Below, one piece after another: positions 26,397 through 37,699 of a stretch of DNA of 64,000 nt. The DNA is taken from assembly GCA_002914805.1 (NCBI GenBank), contig JXTB01000548.1:85562-149561 (forward strand), written 5' to 3'. The number at the start of each line of letters is the position of its first letter. The stretch's first letter is position 1. The position numbers were made by a program, and so were the translations under genes. Source of the stretch: Parasponia andersonii. Taxonomy: Eukaryota > Streptophyta > Magnoliopsida > Rosales > Cannabaceae. The notes below the pieces were generated by a model. It did no database searches. It had not been told where the DNA came from and was given only the letters and a program-made list of their open reading frames with translations.

Positions 26397-28959
26397 AGTT
26401 ATGGGTACTTTGTTACCTTTATTGATGATTTTTTTTGCTATGGTTATATTGAATTAATTCGTGAAAAGTCTGACTCATTGGAAGTTTTTAAAGTCTTTAA
26501 TGCTAGAGTATAGCTTTAAAAGGAGAAGAAAATTAAAACACTCAATTCTAATAGAAGGAGTGAGTATTATGGTAGACATGGTGATACTAGACGTAACCTG
26601 GGCCTTTTGTAAGGTACTTATAAGAATGTGGTATTAATGCTTTATATACAATACTGAGAACTCCCCAGCAGAATGGGATTGCTGAGAGAAGAAACCGTAC
26701 ACTAATTGATATAGTGTAATATATGTTGATCCATTCTTTATTTCCAGAATTTTTATGAACTAAGTATTAAGTAAGTTCATCTCAAAGACACTATATAAGT
26801 TGTGGTCAAATAAAAGGCCTAGTTTGCATCATTTTTATGTTTCGAGATGTAAAATAGAGGTGAGACCTTATAACCTGGAATCTAAGAAACTTGATCATAA
26901 GACTGTTAGTAGTTTTTTCATTGGTTACTGTATAGGGTCAAGAGGTTTTAGATTTTACTTCTCATATCACATTACTAGAGTGATTGAATCAAATAGAGCT
27001 ATCCATTTTGAGAATAATACTAGCACAAGTGATGGAGTAAGAGAAATTGTATTTAGGAAAGAATTTGTTCTTGTCCCTGTACCTGTCATTTTTGCTCCAA
27101 TCTTTAATCCTACTAATGGTCAAAAACTAATAGACACTCATACTAAACCTAGTGATCAAGCAATTAAAGACATTCTAGATACTAGTGGTGGAGATATTTT
27201 GAGAAGAAGATCACAAAGAGTTCATAGACCTGCAATCCCTGACGACTACATTATTTATTTGCAAAAACATGAATTTGATATTGATGATATTCTAGATCTG
27301 ATAACATAGCCAGAAACTTGTTCTAGTTCTCAATCCATATTTTGAATGGATGTCATGAGGGATGAGATAGACTCCATGTCTCAAAACAGAGTATTGGACT
27401 TAGGTGAATTACCGAATTGTTGTCGACCTATTGGATACAAATGGATATTTAAAACTAAGCGGGACTCCAAAGGTCAAGTGAAAAGGTACAAAGTGAGGCT
27501 AGTGGCTAAAGGTTTTAGCAAAGAGAAGGTATTGATTATAAAGAAACTTTCTCACCAGCTTCTACTAAAGACTCCTTTCAAATCATAATGGCCATTGTAG
27601 CTCATTTTGACTTGGAGTTTCACCAAATGGATATGAGAAATATCTTCTTGAATGGTAATTTGAATAAAAATGTTTATATGGCTCAACCTACAAGCTTTGA
27701 AGTGACTAGTAAAGAACACATAGTGTGTAAGCTACAAAAATCTATTTATGGATTGAAACATGTATCAAGACAGTGTTATCTTTAGTTTGATGAAATTGTC
27801 ACTGCTAATGATTTCAAAGAGAATGTGGTTGATCAATGCATATACATAAAGGTTAGTGGGAGCAGTAATATTTTTCTTATCTAATATGTCGATGATATTC
27901 TGCTCGCATCTGATGATACTAACTTACTATGTGAGACGAAATAATTAGTGTCCAATCATTTTGATATAAAAGATCTTGATGAAGGATCGTATATCCTGGG
28001 CATTCAGATTTTTTATGATAGGGACAATTGTATTCTCCGATTATCTGAAGGAGCTTACATTGATTAAGTTTTGAAAATGATCAATATGTAATCTTATTCT
28101 CTTAGGAAAGCACCTATTATGAAGGGTGACAAAATCTCAAAGGCTCAATACCGTTAGAATGATGATGAAAGAGACAAAATGAAATCAGTCTCTTATGCAT
28201 CTTTTGTGAGCAGCCTGGAGTATGCTCAAGTATGCATATGCCCTGATATTTCATTCATTGTTGGTGTGTTTGGTAGATACTTGAGTGATCTTGGACTTAG
28301 CCAGTGAAAGATGGCTAAGAAAGTTTTAAGATACCTTCAGGGTAATAATGATCATATGTTGACTTATCGATGAATCAGCATTCTTGATATAGTTGGATTC
28401 TGTGATGCCGATTATGCAAGCTGCTTAAATGAAAAAAGATCCACTTCTGGATACATCTGCATGATAGATGGAGGAGTTGTTCCCTAGAAAAATATTAAAC
28501 AAATATTAACAGCTTTCTCGACAATGGAGGTAGAATATGTGACGTATTATGAGATGACATGTCATGTAATATAACTGCAAAACTTTATTTCAACTTTGGG
28601 AGTTTTGGATGTTATTTCGAGGCTACTAAAATTATATTATGATAATTCTACAGCTGTATCTTTCTCTAATAACACTAGGAGTACTACACTCTCCAAACAT
28701 ATCAATAACAAGTTCTATTTTGTCAAAGAGAAAGTTATGGAATACCTTATAACTATTGAACACATAACTATAACAAGCATGTTGACAAATCTATTAACGA
28801 AAGGCTTACCTATATTTATGTTTCAAGAACATATATCTCGCATGAGATTGTTAGGAGCCTAGTTTTCTTCTCTTTCATTAGAGTTTCACCATCATTTCTA
28901 TGTATAATAGACATGTTATTTTTGATATGGATTGCTTATATTTTTTGGGGATAAAATAC

Positions 28960-29440
28960 ATGCATATCATTAGATCCTTGTTACTATCTTATTATATTGT
29001 GCACACACATTCTTATCTTTGATAGGTGATAATTTATTTTGTTTTTTGAAATAGAGGCATATTGTTTTTAGCCTCATTATATATTGTGGTTGTCAACATG
29101 CCTTATACATCTCTAGCATCTAATTGTATGCAATGCTTATATCCTGTTGAAGTGGTGTTGTATATGATTAATTTTAGGTATATGTAATTATATGAGATTC
29201 TTATTTCATATGTCTTATGGTTGAGTGAATATCTATTGCATAATTATGTTGTCCAAGTATGAAAATATTGAAATTTTTGTATATGGACTAACATAATTTA
29301 TTGGCAACACACTCAATAATATGTCATGAACAACTATTTGAATAGTATTATATATGACACAATTAATTGGGATATAATGAACGTATCTTGACATGCTTGA
29401 GGCCCATGGGCTCAAACCCTTTATTTGGAAACCTTGGCCA
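28960..29440 (+). repeat. 3' LTR of copia element 2 (approximate limits)
   Basis: Non-coding DNA after the RNase H end. About 29290-29432 matches the two pieces of the 5' LTR (20195-20237 and 21886-21985), sharing CAATAA(C/T)ATGTCATG and GGCTCAAACCCTTTATTTGG. The left limit is a guess, because the corresponding part of the 5' LTR is not present. Confidence 0.6.
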
Positions 29441-30916
29441 GTTCATTAAGCTAAGGGTATTAACAGCCTACTTGTAGCTTTTGGCCAACTAGCCCAATAA
29501 CTTTTTCTAATCCGGTCAACGACCAAAAAGGGGTTTGAGGGGCTTCTTGTGTGTGCTTATCGACAGTAGAGTAGGGAGAGGACCAAATAGGATTTGAATT
29601 TAATCACCCTATTGCTTTGCCTTCTCATTTTCGCAGCTTTGGAGTACTGGACTAAAGAGAGTGGCCAGTCAGGAGGATCAGTCGTATACTCCAGGTAATG
29701 TCATCCTTGAGTTATTTGGTCAATATATTTTAAGTGCTAAATGGGGTTGTTGTTAGTATAATGTTAATGTTTAGCATATATTTATTTTAACATCGTTTGC
29801 CCTTGAGTAATTTTTGGTCAATCTTGAATGCATTCATCTTTTGTCCATTTGGATCACCACCACCATGGATGATATCTCACATTCCATAATGAAAAGCTGT
29901 TTAAATCCTTCCGAACCCACCAAGAAGACAATCAAAATAGAAAAAACAAAAAACAAAAGAAACAATTAACCGTGAACTAGGGAAATATAATTACAAGTCC
30001 CTTATAAGCCTAGAGAAATTGATGGATAAATAAGATTTTTTTTAATATTGCTGGGAGATTTTGCTCTTCAAAGAGAGAGCATTAGAGATGGATCGAAAGA
30101 AAAGGGAAAAAATTTAGAGAGAGAGAGAGAGAGAATTGTTTTTTTTCATTTGTTTAATTTGTAGAATTTTTTAAAAGATAATTACCAAATACTTTCTAGG
30201 GGGTATTTTTGAAATTTTATAAATTTATTTAATCTCAATTCGGGTCTCACAAAAAGGATATGAATTTGTAATAATTTTAAAATTTAAAGGATAATATTGA
30301 TAATAATCAAAACTAAAAGTATAAATAGAATAAATAGCTAAAATTTAGGATATGAAAATGATATTATACCTAGTTTTTAAAAATATATATGTCTAAATTT
30401 AGTTCCGAAAACGGTATTATGATAAACTTAGTTATTGAAATTGCTATATGATCAAAGAATAGAGTTTAAATCTGAAAAATAATATTGATAATAGTCAAAA
30501 TACAATATATAAGTTTAACACTCAAAATACTAAGTATATGAATGTTACTATCTCTATATTCATATATATATATATTACTTATTAATGATCCATTTTTTTT
30601 ATTTTCATTGTGCACGTAATAGAATAATTGGTTGTTTTATTACATGTTTGAATTTAATTTTTTTTTTAAAAGAAAAACTACTCGAACAGTCTTAATTTTT
30701 TTAGTTGTGAATTTTATTACATGTACATTTTTATGTTGAAATTCCTTACCAAAAAAAAAAAAAAGAAAAAAGAGAAAAGAAAACGTGAAAAAGAAGATGG
30801 ATAAGAAGAATAATACATTTGCATTAGCGTTTATACATGTAACATTAGTTCCCACATGGATGCAAATTATAAATCTTCGTAATAATTGTGCCTTTCATTG
30901 TGGGCATTTTTTTTTT
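29441..30916. other. Intergenic, downstream side of UGT-A
   Basis: No gene supported. A short GC-richer piece at 29638-29692 is bracketed by CAG and GGTAATG like an exon, but I do not recognise its product. 30110-30140 is a GA-rich simple repeat and 30500-30900 is AT-rich. The UGT-A 3' untranslated region should fall just left of 30917; I see no clear AATAAA signal. Confidence 0.5.
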
Positions 30917-32332
30917 TCAAACTACTGTTTTTGTTAATTCGTCAACCAAGGCACCCAATAATTCGTATGAAGATCCATTTTCCTCTATAGCCATCCTACA
31001 CTTGTCTCCCATGCTCATTACCCTGGCCCTCAACATGTCATCACCCTCCATTAACCTCTTTATTCCTCTCTCTATCTCCTCAGCCGCCACCAAATCAATG
31101 CCATCATGATAATCCAACCTAATCTCAACAGATAATTCCAATTCCCTTACCATTTGAAAGGCATTCATATGTTGCTCGGCATAAATAGGCCACGTGGCCA
31201 TTGGTACACCGCACCACAAGCTCTCCAAAGTGGAGTTCCAACCGCAATGCGACACGAACCCTCTAATAGCCTTGTGCGAAAGAATTGTCATTTGGGGGAC
31301 CCATCCACACACCAATCCCATTTTATTTGTTCGTTCCAAGAACCCATTCGGTAATACCTCGTCGAAATTTGAAAATTCAGTCGGAGCACCCAAGTTAGCC
31401 TTGGGTGGCTCGCGCAACACCCATAAGAACCGGAATCTGGCCCGTTCAAGCCCAATTGCTATCTCTCTCACTTGAGGCCCACTGAGACTTCCCCAACTTC
31501 CGAAGCACAGGAAGACAACTGAAGATGTTGGCTGACTATCAAGCCATCTTACGACTCTCTCATGTTGGGCACTGTCTGGATTCCATTGGGCCGAGCCCTT
31601 AAGGTTCAAAATCGGCCCAACGGAGTAAATCTTGGGCGCTGCACTCACAGCGAGCGAGACCAGAGCAAAGGGCTCCAACTCTTGAAACGTATTTACAACA
31701 ATACCCTTCATTTGGGCAAACTTCTCCGCATGCTTCAGGTACCAAGAGTACCCATCTGCCCGCTCCATCACCGTCCTCTGAAACACCCTACGAGGCACCG
31801 AGTTAGCGTAGCCCCTGATACTCAACTCAGTCAGCGACTCAGAATGAGCGAGTTGCGAGTCGAAAACCGGTAAGTCGAGTTCGTAGCCGAGGAAACCCGC
31901 CCCGGATGGGTAGAAGAGGTAAAAAGGAATGCCGAGCTCGTCGGCGACATCCGCGATGAACGTGCAAAACAGGTCAACGAACAGCCCGACGACACGTCGT
32001 TTCGACTGGTCAGCGGAAATGGCGTTTTGGATGTTGGGTTTGTACATGCCGATAAGAGAGGTTACGTTGGCGACGTAGGAGTTGAAGTGATCAGGTGAGG
32101 GAGGGGGCATGGTGGGGAGGAGGAGGAAGCGAAGGTTGGGGGATGAGGTGGCAGGGAGGGATTGGACGTAGGTGTGGATGGTGGGCCATTGGGGGACGGG
32201 GATGAGGAGGACGGTGGCAGAGAGGCGGTCCGGGTAGCGATCGACTAGGCGGCGAGCGAATTCGACGGTTGGGGTTAGCAGTCCGATGCCTGGAGTGGCG
32301 ATCAAGAAGACGTGGTTTTGTTGGGAAGTCAT
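30917..32332 (-). CDS. UGT71-like UDP-glycosyltransferase, UGT-A, 471 aa
   Basis: A single-exon family-1 glycosyltransferase, a soluble class that moves a sugar (usually glucose) from UDP-sugar to small phenolic or hormone acceptors. The 44-residue PSPG box is at residues 344-387 and keeps W344, Q347, H362, W365, N366, S367, E371 and the closing E386-Q387, which suits UDP-glucose. The active-site Asp is D120 (LFVDLF). The catalytic His of the GxGHL motif is Leu18 (PGIGLL), and a Gly in the PSPG box is Arg357 (KAIRGF). Glycines also differ in RARFRF and LELSVEI. The frame is open further upstream to 32416, but only from a TTG after a stop; ATG 32332 (A at -3) gives the usual family length and start. 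It is intact yet shows signs of relaxed constraint. The acceptor is unknown. UGT-B is its paralogue. Confidence 0.93.
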   Translation of the reverse strand: MTSQQNHVFLIATPGIGLLTPTVEFARRLVDRYPDRLSATVLLIPVPQWPTIHTYVQSLPATSSPNLRFLLLPTMPPPSPDHFNSYVANVTSLIGMYKPNIQNAISADQSKRRVVGLFVDLFCTFIADVADELGIPFYLFYPSGAGFLGYELDLPVFDSQLAHSESLTELSIRGYANSVPRRVFQRTVMERADGYSWYLKHAEKFAQMKGIVVNTFQELEPFALVSLAVSAAPKIYSVGPILNLKGSAQWNPDSAQHERVVRWLDSQPTSSVVFLCFGSWGSLSGPQVREIAIGLERARFRFLWVLREPPKANLGAPTEFSNFDEVLPNGFLERTNKMGLVCGWVPQMTILSHKAIRGFVSHCGWNSTLESLWCGVPMATWPIYAEQHMNAFQMVRELELSVEIRLDYHDGIDLVAAEEIERGIKRLMEGDDMLRARVMSMGDKCRMAIEENGSSYELLGALVDELTKTVV

Positions 32333-32339
32333 GTTGGTG

Positions 32340-32435
32340 TTAATTGGAGTACTTTTGAGGAACTGTGTTTGGGTGGCGCTGTATTTTGGTGCGATCTGTG
32401 ACAAACGTTTTAACAAGCTTTATAGGAAAGATCAT
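32340..32435 (-). promoter_or_regulatory. 31-codon upstream ORF in the UGT-A leader
   Basis: The first ATG after the putative TATA box opens a 31-codon frame beginning MIFPIKLVK. It stops at 32340-32342, seven bases before the UGT-A ATG. Its context is weak (C at -3), so ribosomes could scan past it. Such leader ORFs usually lower translation of the main frame. This depends on transcription starting near 32515. Confidence 0.5.
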
Positions 32436-32465
32436 ATGGAGATGGAGATGGAGATGGAGATGGAG
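32436..32465 (-). repeat. (CTCCAT)5 repeat in the UGT-A leader
   Basis: Five perfect copies of CTCCAT on the coding strand (ATGGAG on the plus strand), directly upstream of the leader ORF. It is likely to vary in length between individuals. Confidence 0.9.
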
Positions 32466-32541
32466 ATAAATGGTACTATTTGTAGAGCTAGACTGAGAGG
32501 AGCTTTTTAGTCGTTTTGCAGTGAAAAAAGGGTTTGTCTAT

Positions 32542-32551
32542 TATATAAATA
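32542..32551 (-). promoter_or_regulatory. Putative TATA box of UGT-A
   Basis: TATTTATATA on the minus strand, about 210 bases upstream of the UGT-A ATG. This predicts a start near 32515 and a leader of roughly 180 bases. The sequence just upstream of it (plus strand GGGATAATAATATT from 32553) looks like the end of the GGGATAATAT MITE family also found near UGT-B. Confidence 0.5.
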
Positions 32552-32565
32552 AGGGATAATAATAT

Positions 32566-33234
32566 TTATATCCCCGACTTTTAATAGAATTTAATCCTCT
32601 ATTTTCTAATATTATCGATATTAATCTTCGTCTCAAAATTGTAAAATATTTATACCATTTTTCAGTCAAACGCCAATTTTGATTCTAAAAAACTTTATAA
32701 TTCCATAAACGAAACATAGAAAAAAAACAAAAAAACAAAAAAACATACAGAGACAGAGGCAGTTGGATAAAGCTATAAAAGGTGCTGCATTTTTTTCCTC
32801 CAAATCTAAACAATCTTTCCCTTATTAGAACAAAACTATTTCGTATAATCATCCCAAATTAAGAACACACCTTTATTTTCATCAATTGGAGTCCAATAGA
32901 GACCCATATAAAAATCATTTTTTTTTTTGAATAAGATCTATTTGAAACTAATATCACCCAGAAAAAAAAAAAAAAAAAAAAAAAAACGAATACACTAACG
33001 CTTCAAATCAGTCATAAAAAAGAAATACAGAAGAATCAGAAATCAAAACTCAATCACTACCGAGATTCAAGATGTTAAAAGAAAAAAAGAACAACCCAGA
33101 AAAGATATCTCCCTAACTTCCCCATGATGCTTTTGATCTCACCGCAACAAGGATTATCTTCTGGTCCTCCAAAGCCTGTCCACAAGTTTAGATCTTCTCA
33201 TAAATTGAGAGGAGGAAGGGAGAAAGAGAGGCAG
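32566..33234. other. UGT-A upstream DNA, no gene recognised
   Basis: AT-rich with A-runs (32960-32985). On the minus strand, 33190-33060 could encode GGPEDNPCCGEIKSIMGKLG and a hydrophobic tail, but the frame has no clear start and I do not recognise it. It might be a remnant cut by the LTR at 33235. Confidence 0.35.
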
Positions 33235-34560
33235 TGTTAGACTTTATGCCTTAAATGCATTAATAAAATGATATTTTTTTTATTTGAATTTAATTTGTAT
33301 ATCTTTAAATATCAGAAAATTTCTAATTTATTTATGTGACAATAAATTTAGTATATATAAATATTATATATACGAGGATTAAATTTATGAATAATAAACT
33401 AAACATAGTCTATAATAATTAATTAAAATTTAGTATCTTTAATTAAATATTATTAGTACAGTCGATTAATATTGAGAATGTAATAATTTTATCCGAACTA
33501 TCGATATGTTAACATCATAATGAAAGTACTTTATATAATTCAATTATATAGGACTGGACTGGATATATTTTGAATCTCACATTAATTCTGTTAACTATTG
33601 GGAGTTCAAATAATATCACTAGATAATCATATGTAAATCAATCTTAATCCTAAGTAGTTATAAACTCTTATTTATAATATTATGTTCTTTAACATACTTG
33701 TTAAAAATTTGTTTTTTAAACAGATCGAAATACTTGTGTCTTGGGAACATGATGAGATGAGTAATTAGGAATGTAGCTTACAGATATGGAATCTATTCCT
33801 TTTATTAGGAAACTAGAAAGATGATTTCCTTGTGTATTGATTCAGGACTTAGAATAGTTTGATTACTCAATTATTTATTGGAGAATGAATGGTGCACAAA
33901 GATAAAGATGTAATTGGAGAGGTAAACAGAACATGACCTAGCTCAAATTATGAATTATCTATGGAGGATTGAATAATATAATGATTAAATCGATAGTTGT
34001 TCGATATTTTTTGAGTATATTAATTCTGTAATTTCAAAAGTACAACTCCAGATTTTTAGTCGAATAATACTTGAATTAATAAATTAGACAAATTAACTAT
34101 AGAGTTTAATTTATTATCATAATTTATTGGAGCTTGAATTACAGGTCTATAGGTCTCCAATTCTACCCCTTACCAATATTGTACTAAATATTACATTATA
34201 TATGTTATTGCATACTTTATCTATATAAATAGTTTATCTATATGTAATTAATAGTTTTTATTTATTAATTATTTTATTTAAATTTATAAAGAGATAATTC
34301 TAATTTGGTTAAATTTTGAGAAACTGATTNNNNNNNNNNNNNNNNNNNTATGTGTTGAGAATATTGCAAGGGCCTAAAGTGTGAGTTTTGAGAGATTGTA
34401 TACAACGCCTACATATTCATCCAATTGTATTTGAGGCTTGGATTGGAAGATCATGGTTTAGAAGATAGAAAAGCTAGGATCTGCTGGTACACAATAAGAG
34501 GTATTAGATATATTCTCTTTGTATATTCCTATTTGCTATGAATTAATACTATGTACTCAT
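33235..34560 (+). repeat. Copia-type solo LTR family S, copy 1, left part
   Basis: Begins TGTTAGACTTTATGCC and matches, along its length and inverted, the element at 59614-62584. It is interrupted at CTCAT (34556-34560) by copia element 3 and resumes at 43930. An assembly gap lies inside it. No internal region or coding sequence is attached, so a solo LTR is the simplest reading. Confidence 0.7.
34330..34348. other. Assembly gap (19 N)
   Basis: Nineteen N bases. The other copy of this LTR (59614-62584) has roughly 230 bases at the corresponding place, including its own single N at 61388. The gap size is probably nominal. Confidence 0.9.
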
Positions 34561-36226
34561 TGCTGGAAATTTTGAATCAATAAAATTTCGAAAAATGATT
34601 TTTCAAAAACGATTTTCGTAGTTTTGTAAAAAAATCAAAAACGCAGAAAAATAGCTATTTTAAAATTTCGTGAAATTTTACAAAACAAAAACGTAGGATT
34701 GTTGATCTAATATAAATAAATTCGTGGATCTTGGTTTAAATAAACCCTAGAAGCGCTTCACAACCATTGAGCCTTCCCATCTATTCTCTAGAGCCCGTTG
34801 AATGATCCGGTGTATGGACACCTTCTTAATTTTCAACGAGAAATGAGCGAATGATCTGGAAGACGATCTTTCTTCTCCTTGAGTGCACATCTACGACCAT
34901 GGGTATCTCTCCCTTAGCGGCAATAAATGAACACGGGACTTCTTCCCCGGTGGCTCGTCTCTCCCACTTTTTCTTTTTCTTTCTATCAGACAAAAAAACA
35001 CAGTTACTGTGCATGAGTGGTGTGTACAATCCTTAGAGTGACTTAAGAGAACTTTTCTCTTAATTATTTAAAGAGATGTTAACCCTAATGGGTTTAATGG
35101 GCTCAACTGACCATTCAATTAGTTATTAGGCTATGTGTGAGCTAGACAGGAGACCTTATAGATCCAAATAGTCTAAGCTCCAATGGGTCAACTACCCATA
35201 ATCATAATTAACTCTTAATTATGACTGGGCCATGTCCATTAATATTAGGACACTCCACTATAAACCCAATATTGCACTCTTAGATTAAATGTCATATATT
35301 TACTGTAAAGCTAATTAACACTTTAATTAACTTGATTCATTTAGCATATATTATACCTGCAAATATACCCCCGATGCAATGTCGTACTAGTGAGGTGAAA
35401 TTACCGTATTACCCCTCTAGTACATATTTACCTTTGAGTTGCCATTTTTCATCTAATGGATAATAATTGACTACGGTGTTTGTAACTACCCATACAAACA
35501 CAGTCAAATTCACAAAGTGAATACTTGGCGCCTGATTTTTTATTATCCAAGTCCTTGAAAAAACTCAAAATGACATTATATGTATGGTATCCAAATCATG
35601 AAAGACGTTCTCGTTATTTCACAAATCTTATCTTCCAAGATACCGTAGTTCAAACCATATAATCAGAACTAGTCATTTAGTATGTCAAAAAGATAAAACT
35701 CATGAAAGTAAGTCCAAAAATCACTAGGATTAAGGTAATCTTGTAATAGTACTAGATTAGTGAAAGATAGAATATTAAGTTACGACGCTTAACCTCAAAT
35801 TCTATTTTCACTTGGTCCAATTCAATGCACTTATAACTTTCTTATAATGCACTAGTATTTTTATCCGAAGTTAGACACTTCGATGATTGGAGACTTCATT
35901 AATCCCGTTAAAATAGACAACACTACATTCTATGGCAAAATAAAGTATTCCATCTATATTTGCAGAATGTGAACTTTTAATTTAGACATAATGAAATAAA
36001 AAATTTAGTCTCCCACATGTGAACACTTCACACGAATAATTATTTATTACTCATTATTAGTCATGGAAACTTTTAGACATTTGCATAATAGAAAACATAA
36101 ACAACACATGTATATTATTGGGACATAATATGGAATTTATTAATAACAAATAGATAACACTTAAATCTAATAAACATTGTTTAAAATATCAAACAAAGAA
36201 ACTGCTTTCTAGGCATATTCCTAGCA
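34561..36226 (-). repeat. 3' LTR of copia element 3
   Basis: 1666 bp, TGCTGG...CTAGCA in plus orientation. It pairs with 42260-43929. Confidence 0.88.
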
Positions 36227-37699
36227 ATCTCCTACTTGCCCTTTAAAGTAGATGTGATATGTCACAGTCTCATTCCTTCTAGGTGATCGTCAAATACTTT
36301 GATTGCTAAAGATTTGGTAAACGGATCAACAAAGTTCTTCTGCTAAAGCTATCTTACTCACTATAACATCTCCTTATTAAGGTTAACACATAACAAAAGG
36401 TTGATCCTCTGGAGTATATTTCAGATCGACCATCTGAATTAGTATATCTTACATAAGTTAGATCTTTTTTTAGAATAGACAAGCATATAATTCCTATTTC
36501 TCTAAAGATTCTTAAGGATACACTTGACTATAACTCTATGTTCAGGTTTTGGATTGGATTAGTAACAACTTACTATTCCAATAACATAATAAATATTATG
36601 CTATTGTGCTAACCAAATCCTTATTGATGATTGTCATCCTATATCACTTCCAATGATTAGTATATCATCAATATATATAAATCAGAAAAATCACTTTGCT
36701 GACCTGAATCTTTTATAGATACAAGATTCGTCTATGTATTGATCAAATCAATAAATTCTAGACAAATACTTAAGTCTATAAATTAGATCTCTAAAGTTTT
36801 ACAAACTTTACTTTCTTGGCCTTTTTCAATGAATCCCTCTGGTTGTACCTTTTAGATACAATCGTCAAAATTGCAATTCAGGAAAGCTATCTTAATGTTT
36901 ATTTACTATATCTCATAATCAAGAGATACGACTATAGAAAAGAGTATATGAATAGACTAGACCATAACAATAGAATAGACATTCTTTCTGTATATAATCC
37001 TTTTGCAACTAACTTGCCTTAAAAGTCTTTACTTTCCCATCTATTCCTCTTTTTCTCTTATAGACTAATTTGTACCTAAAAGGTTTTACCCCTCCAGGTG
37101 GACCTATAAGATCCCAAATTCTATTAGAGTACATAGACTCTAATATGGATTCTATTGCCTTTTACCAAAGATCTATATCAACATCATCTATTTCCTCTTA
37201 GTAGATAAAATAATCAGATTCTAGGTTATAGGACTCTCCTATTTCTAAATATCTACTAGATTGTCTCACAATCCTCCCACTACAATGAGGGTCCGATATA
37301 TGGTGATCTTCTAGTGATTTATCCTTTCTAAGTGCTTACTCTAATCTATCTTTCATAGATAGGCTGATTATAATATCAGTTAGCTCCTCAAGATATAACT
37401 TACTTTGGGGTCATAATAATGAATAATTGAACAATAACTTAATCATAGCCAAAAGTTTTTATTATCTGTGAGATATTCCTAAGAATTCTTTATAGAGGTA
37501 TTCAATACTTCGATCCAATCGATACGTCTTATGGTTTTAGTTTCTGTTTTCAATTCTTTGAACTTTTCGAAAGAATTCAATTAGCAGTAACATTAAGAAA
37601 ACATAATAAAATAATAAATAATCATTCATAATGACATATTCAAAACCTCATTAAGCTTGATTGCTCAAGGGCCCGCAGACAACAATATGTACTATTTTT

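Larger units (their letters stand above)
20189..29440 (+). mobile_element. Ty1/copia fossil, plus strand (element 2)
   Basis: Parts run left to right: 5' LTR remnant (20189-20237 and 21886 to about 21985), a non-coding leader, gag (about 23150-23900), a zinc-knuckle-like CNYCYKFGYEKVDC (about 23860), protease (WLDTSATIHV, about 24000), gag-pre-integrase (LWHNCLGHISWHRM, about 24420), integrase (24560-24648, resuming 26397-27300), RT (27346-28000, with KSIYGLKH and a YVDD-type box) and RNase H (to 28862). A 3' LTR lies at about 28960-29440. Two other elements are inserted in it, at 20238-21885 and 24649-26396. The coding sequence is broken in many places; a long-dead copy. Confidence 0.85.

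Noticed and set aside
29638-29692. Exon-like 55-bp piece between CAG and GGTAATG
   Set aside because: Too short, with no recognisable product and no partner exons; it may be part of an LTR leader.
32333-32416. 28 codons upstream of UGT-A Met
   Set aside because: It starts at TTG two codons after an in-frame TAA and has no ATG; ATG 32332 gives the normal family start.
31154-32510. Plus-strand and other-frame open frames of 66-103 codons within UGT-A
   Set aside because: These are shadows of the UGT coding strand, with no motifs of their own.
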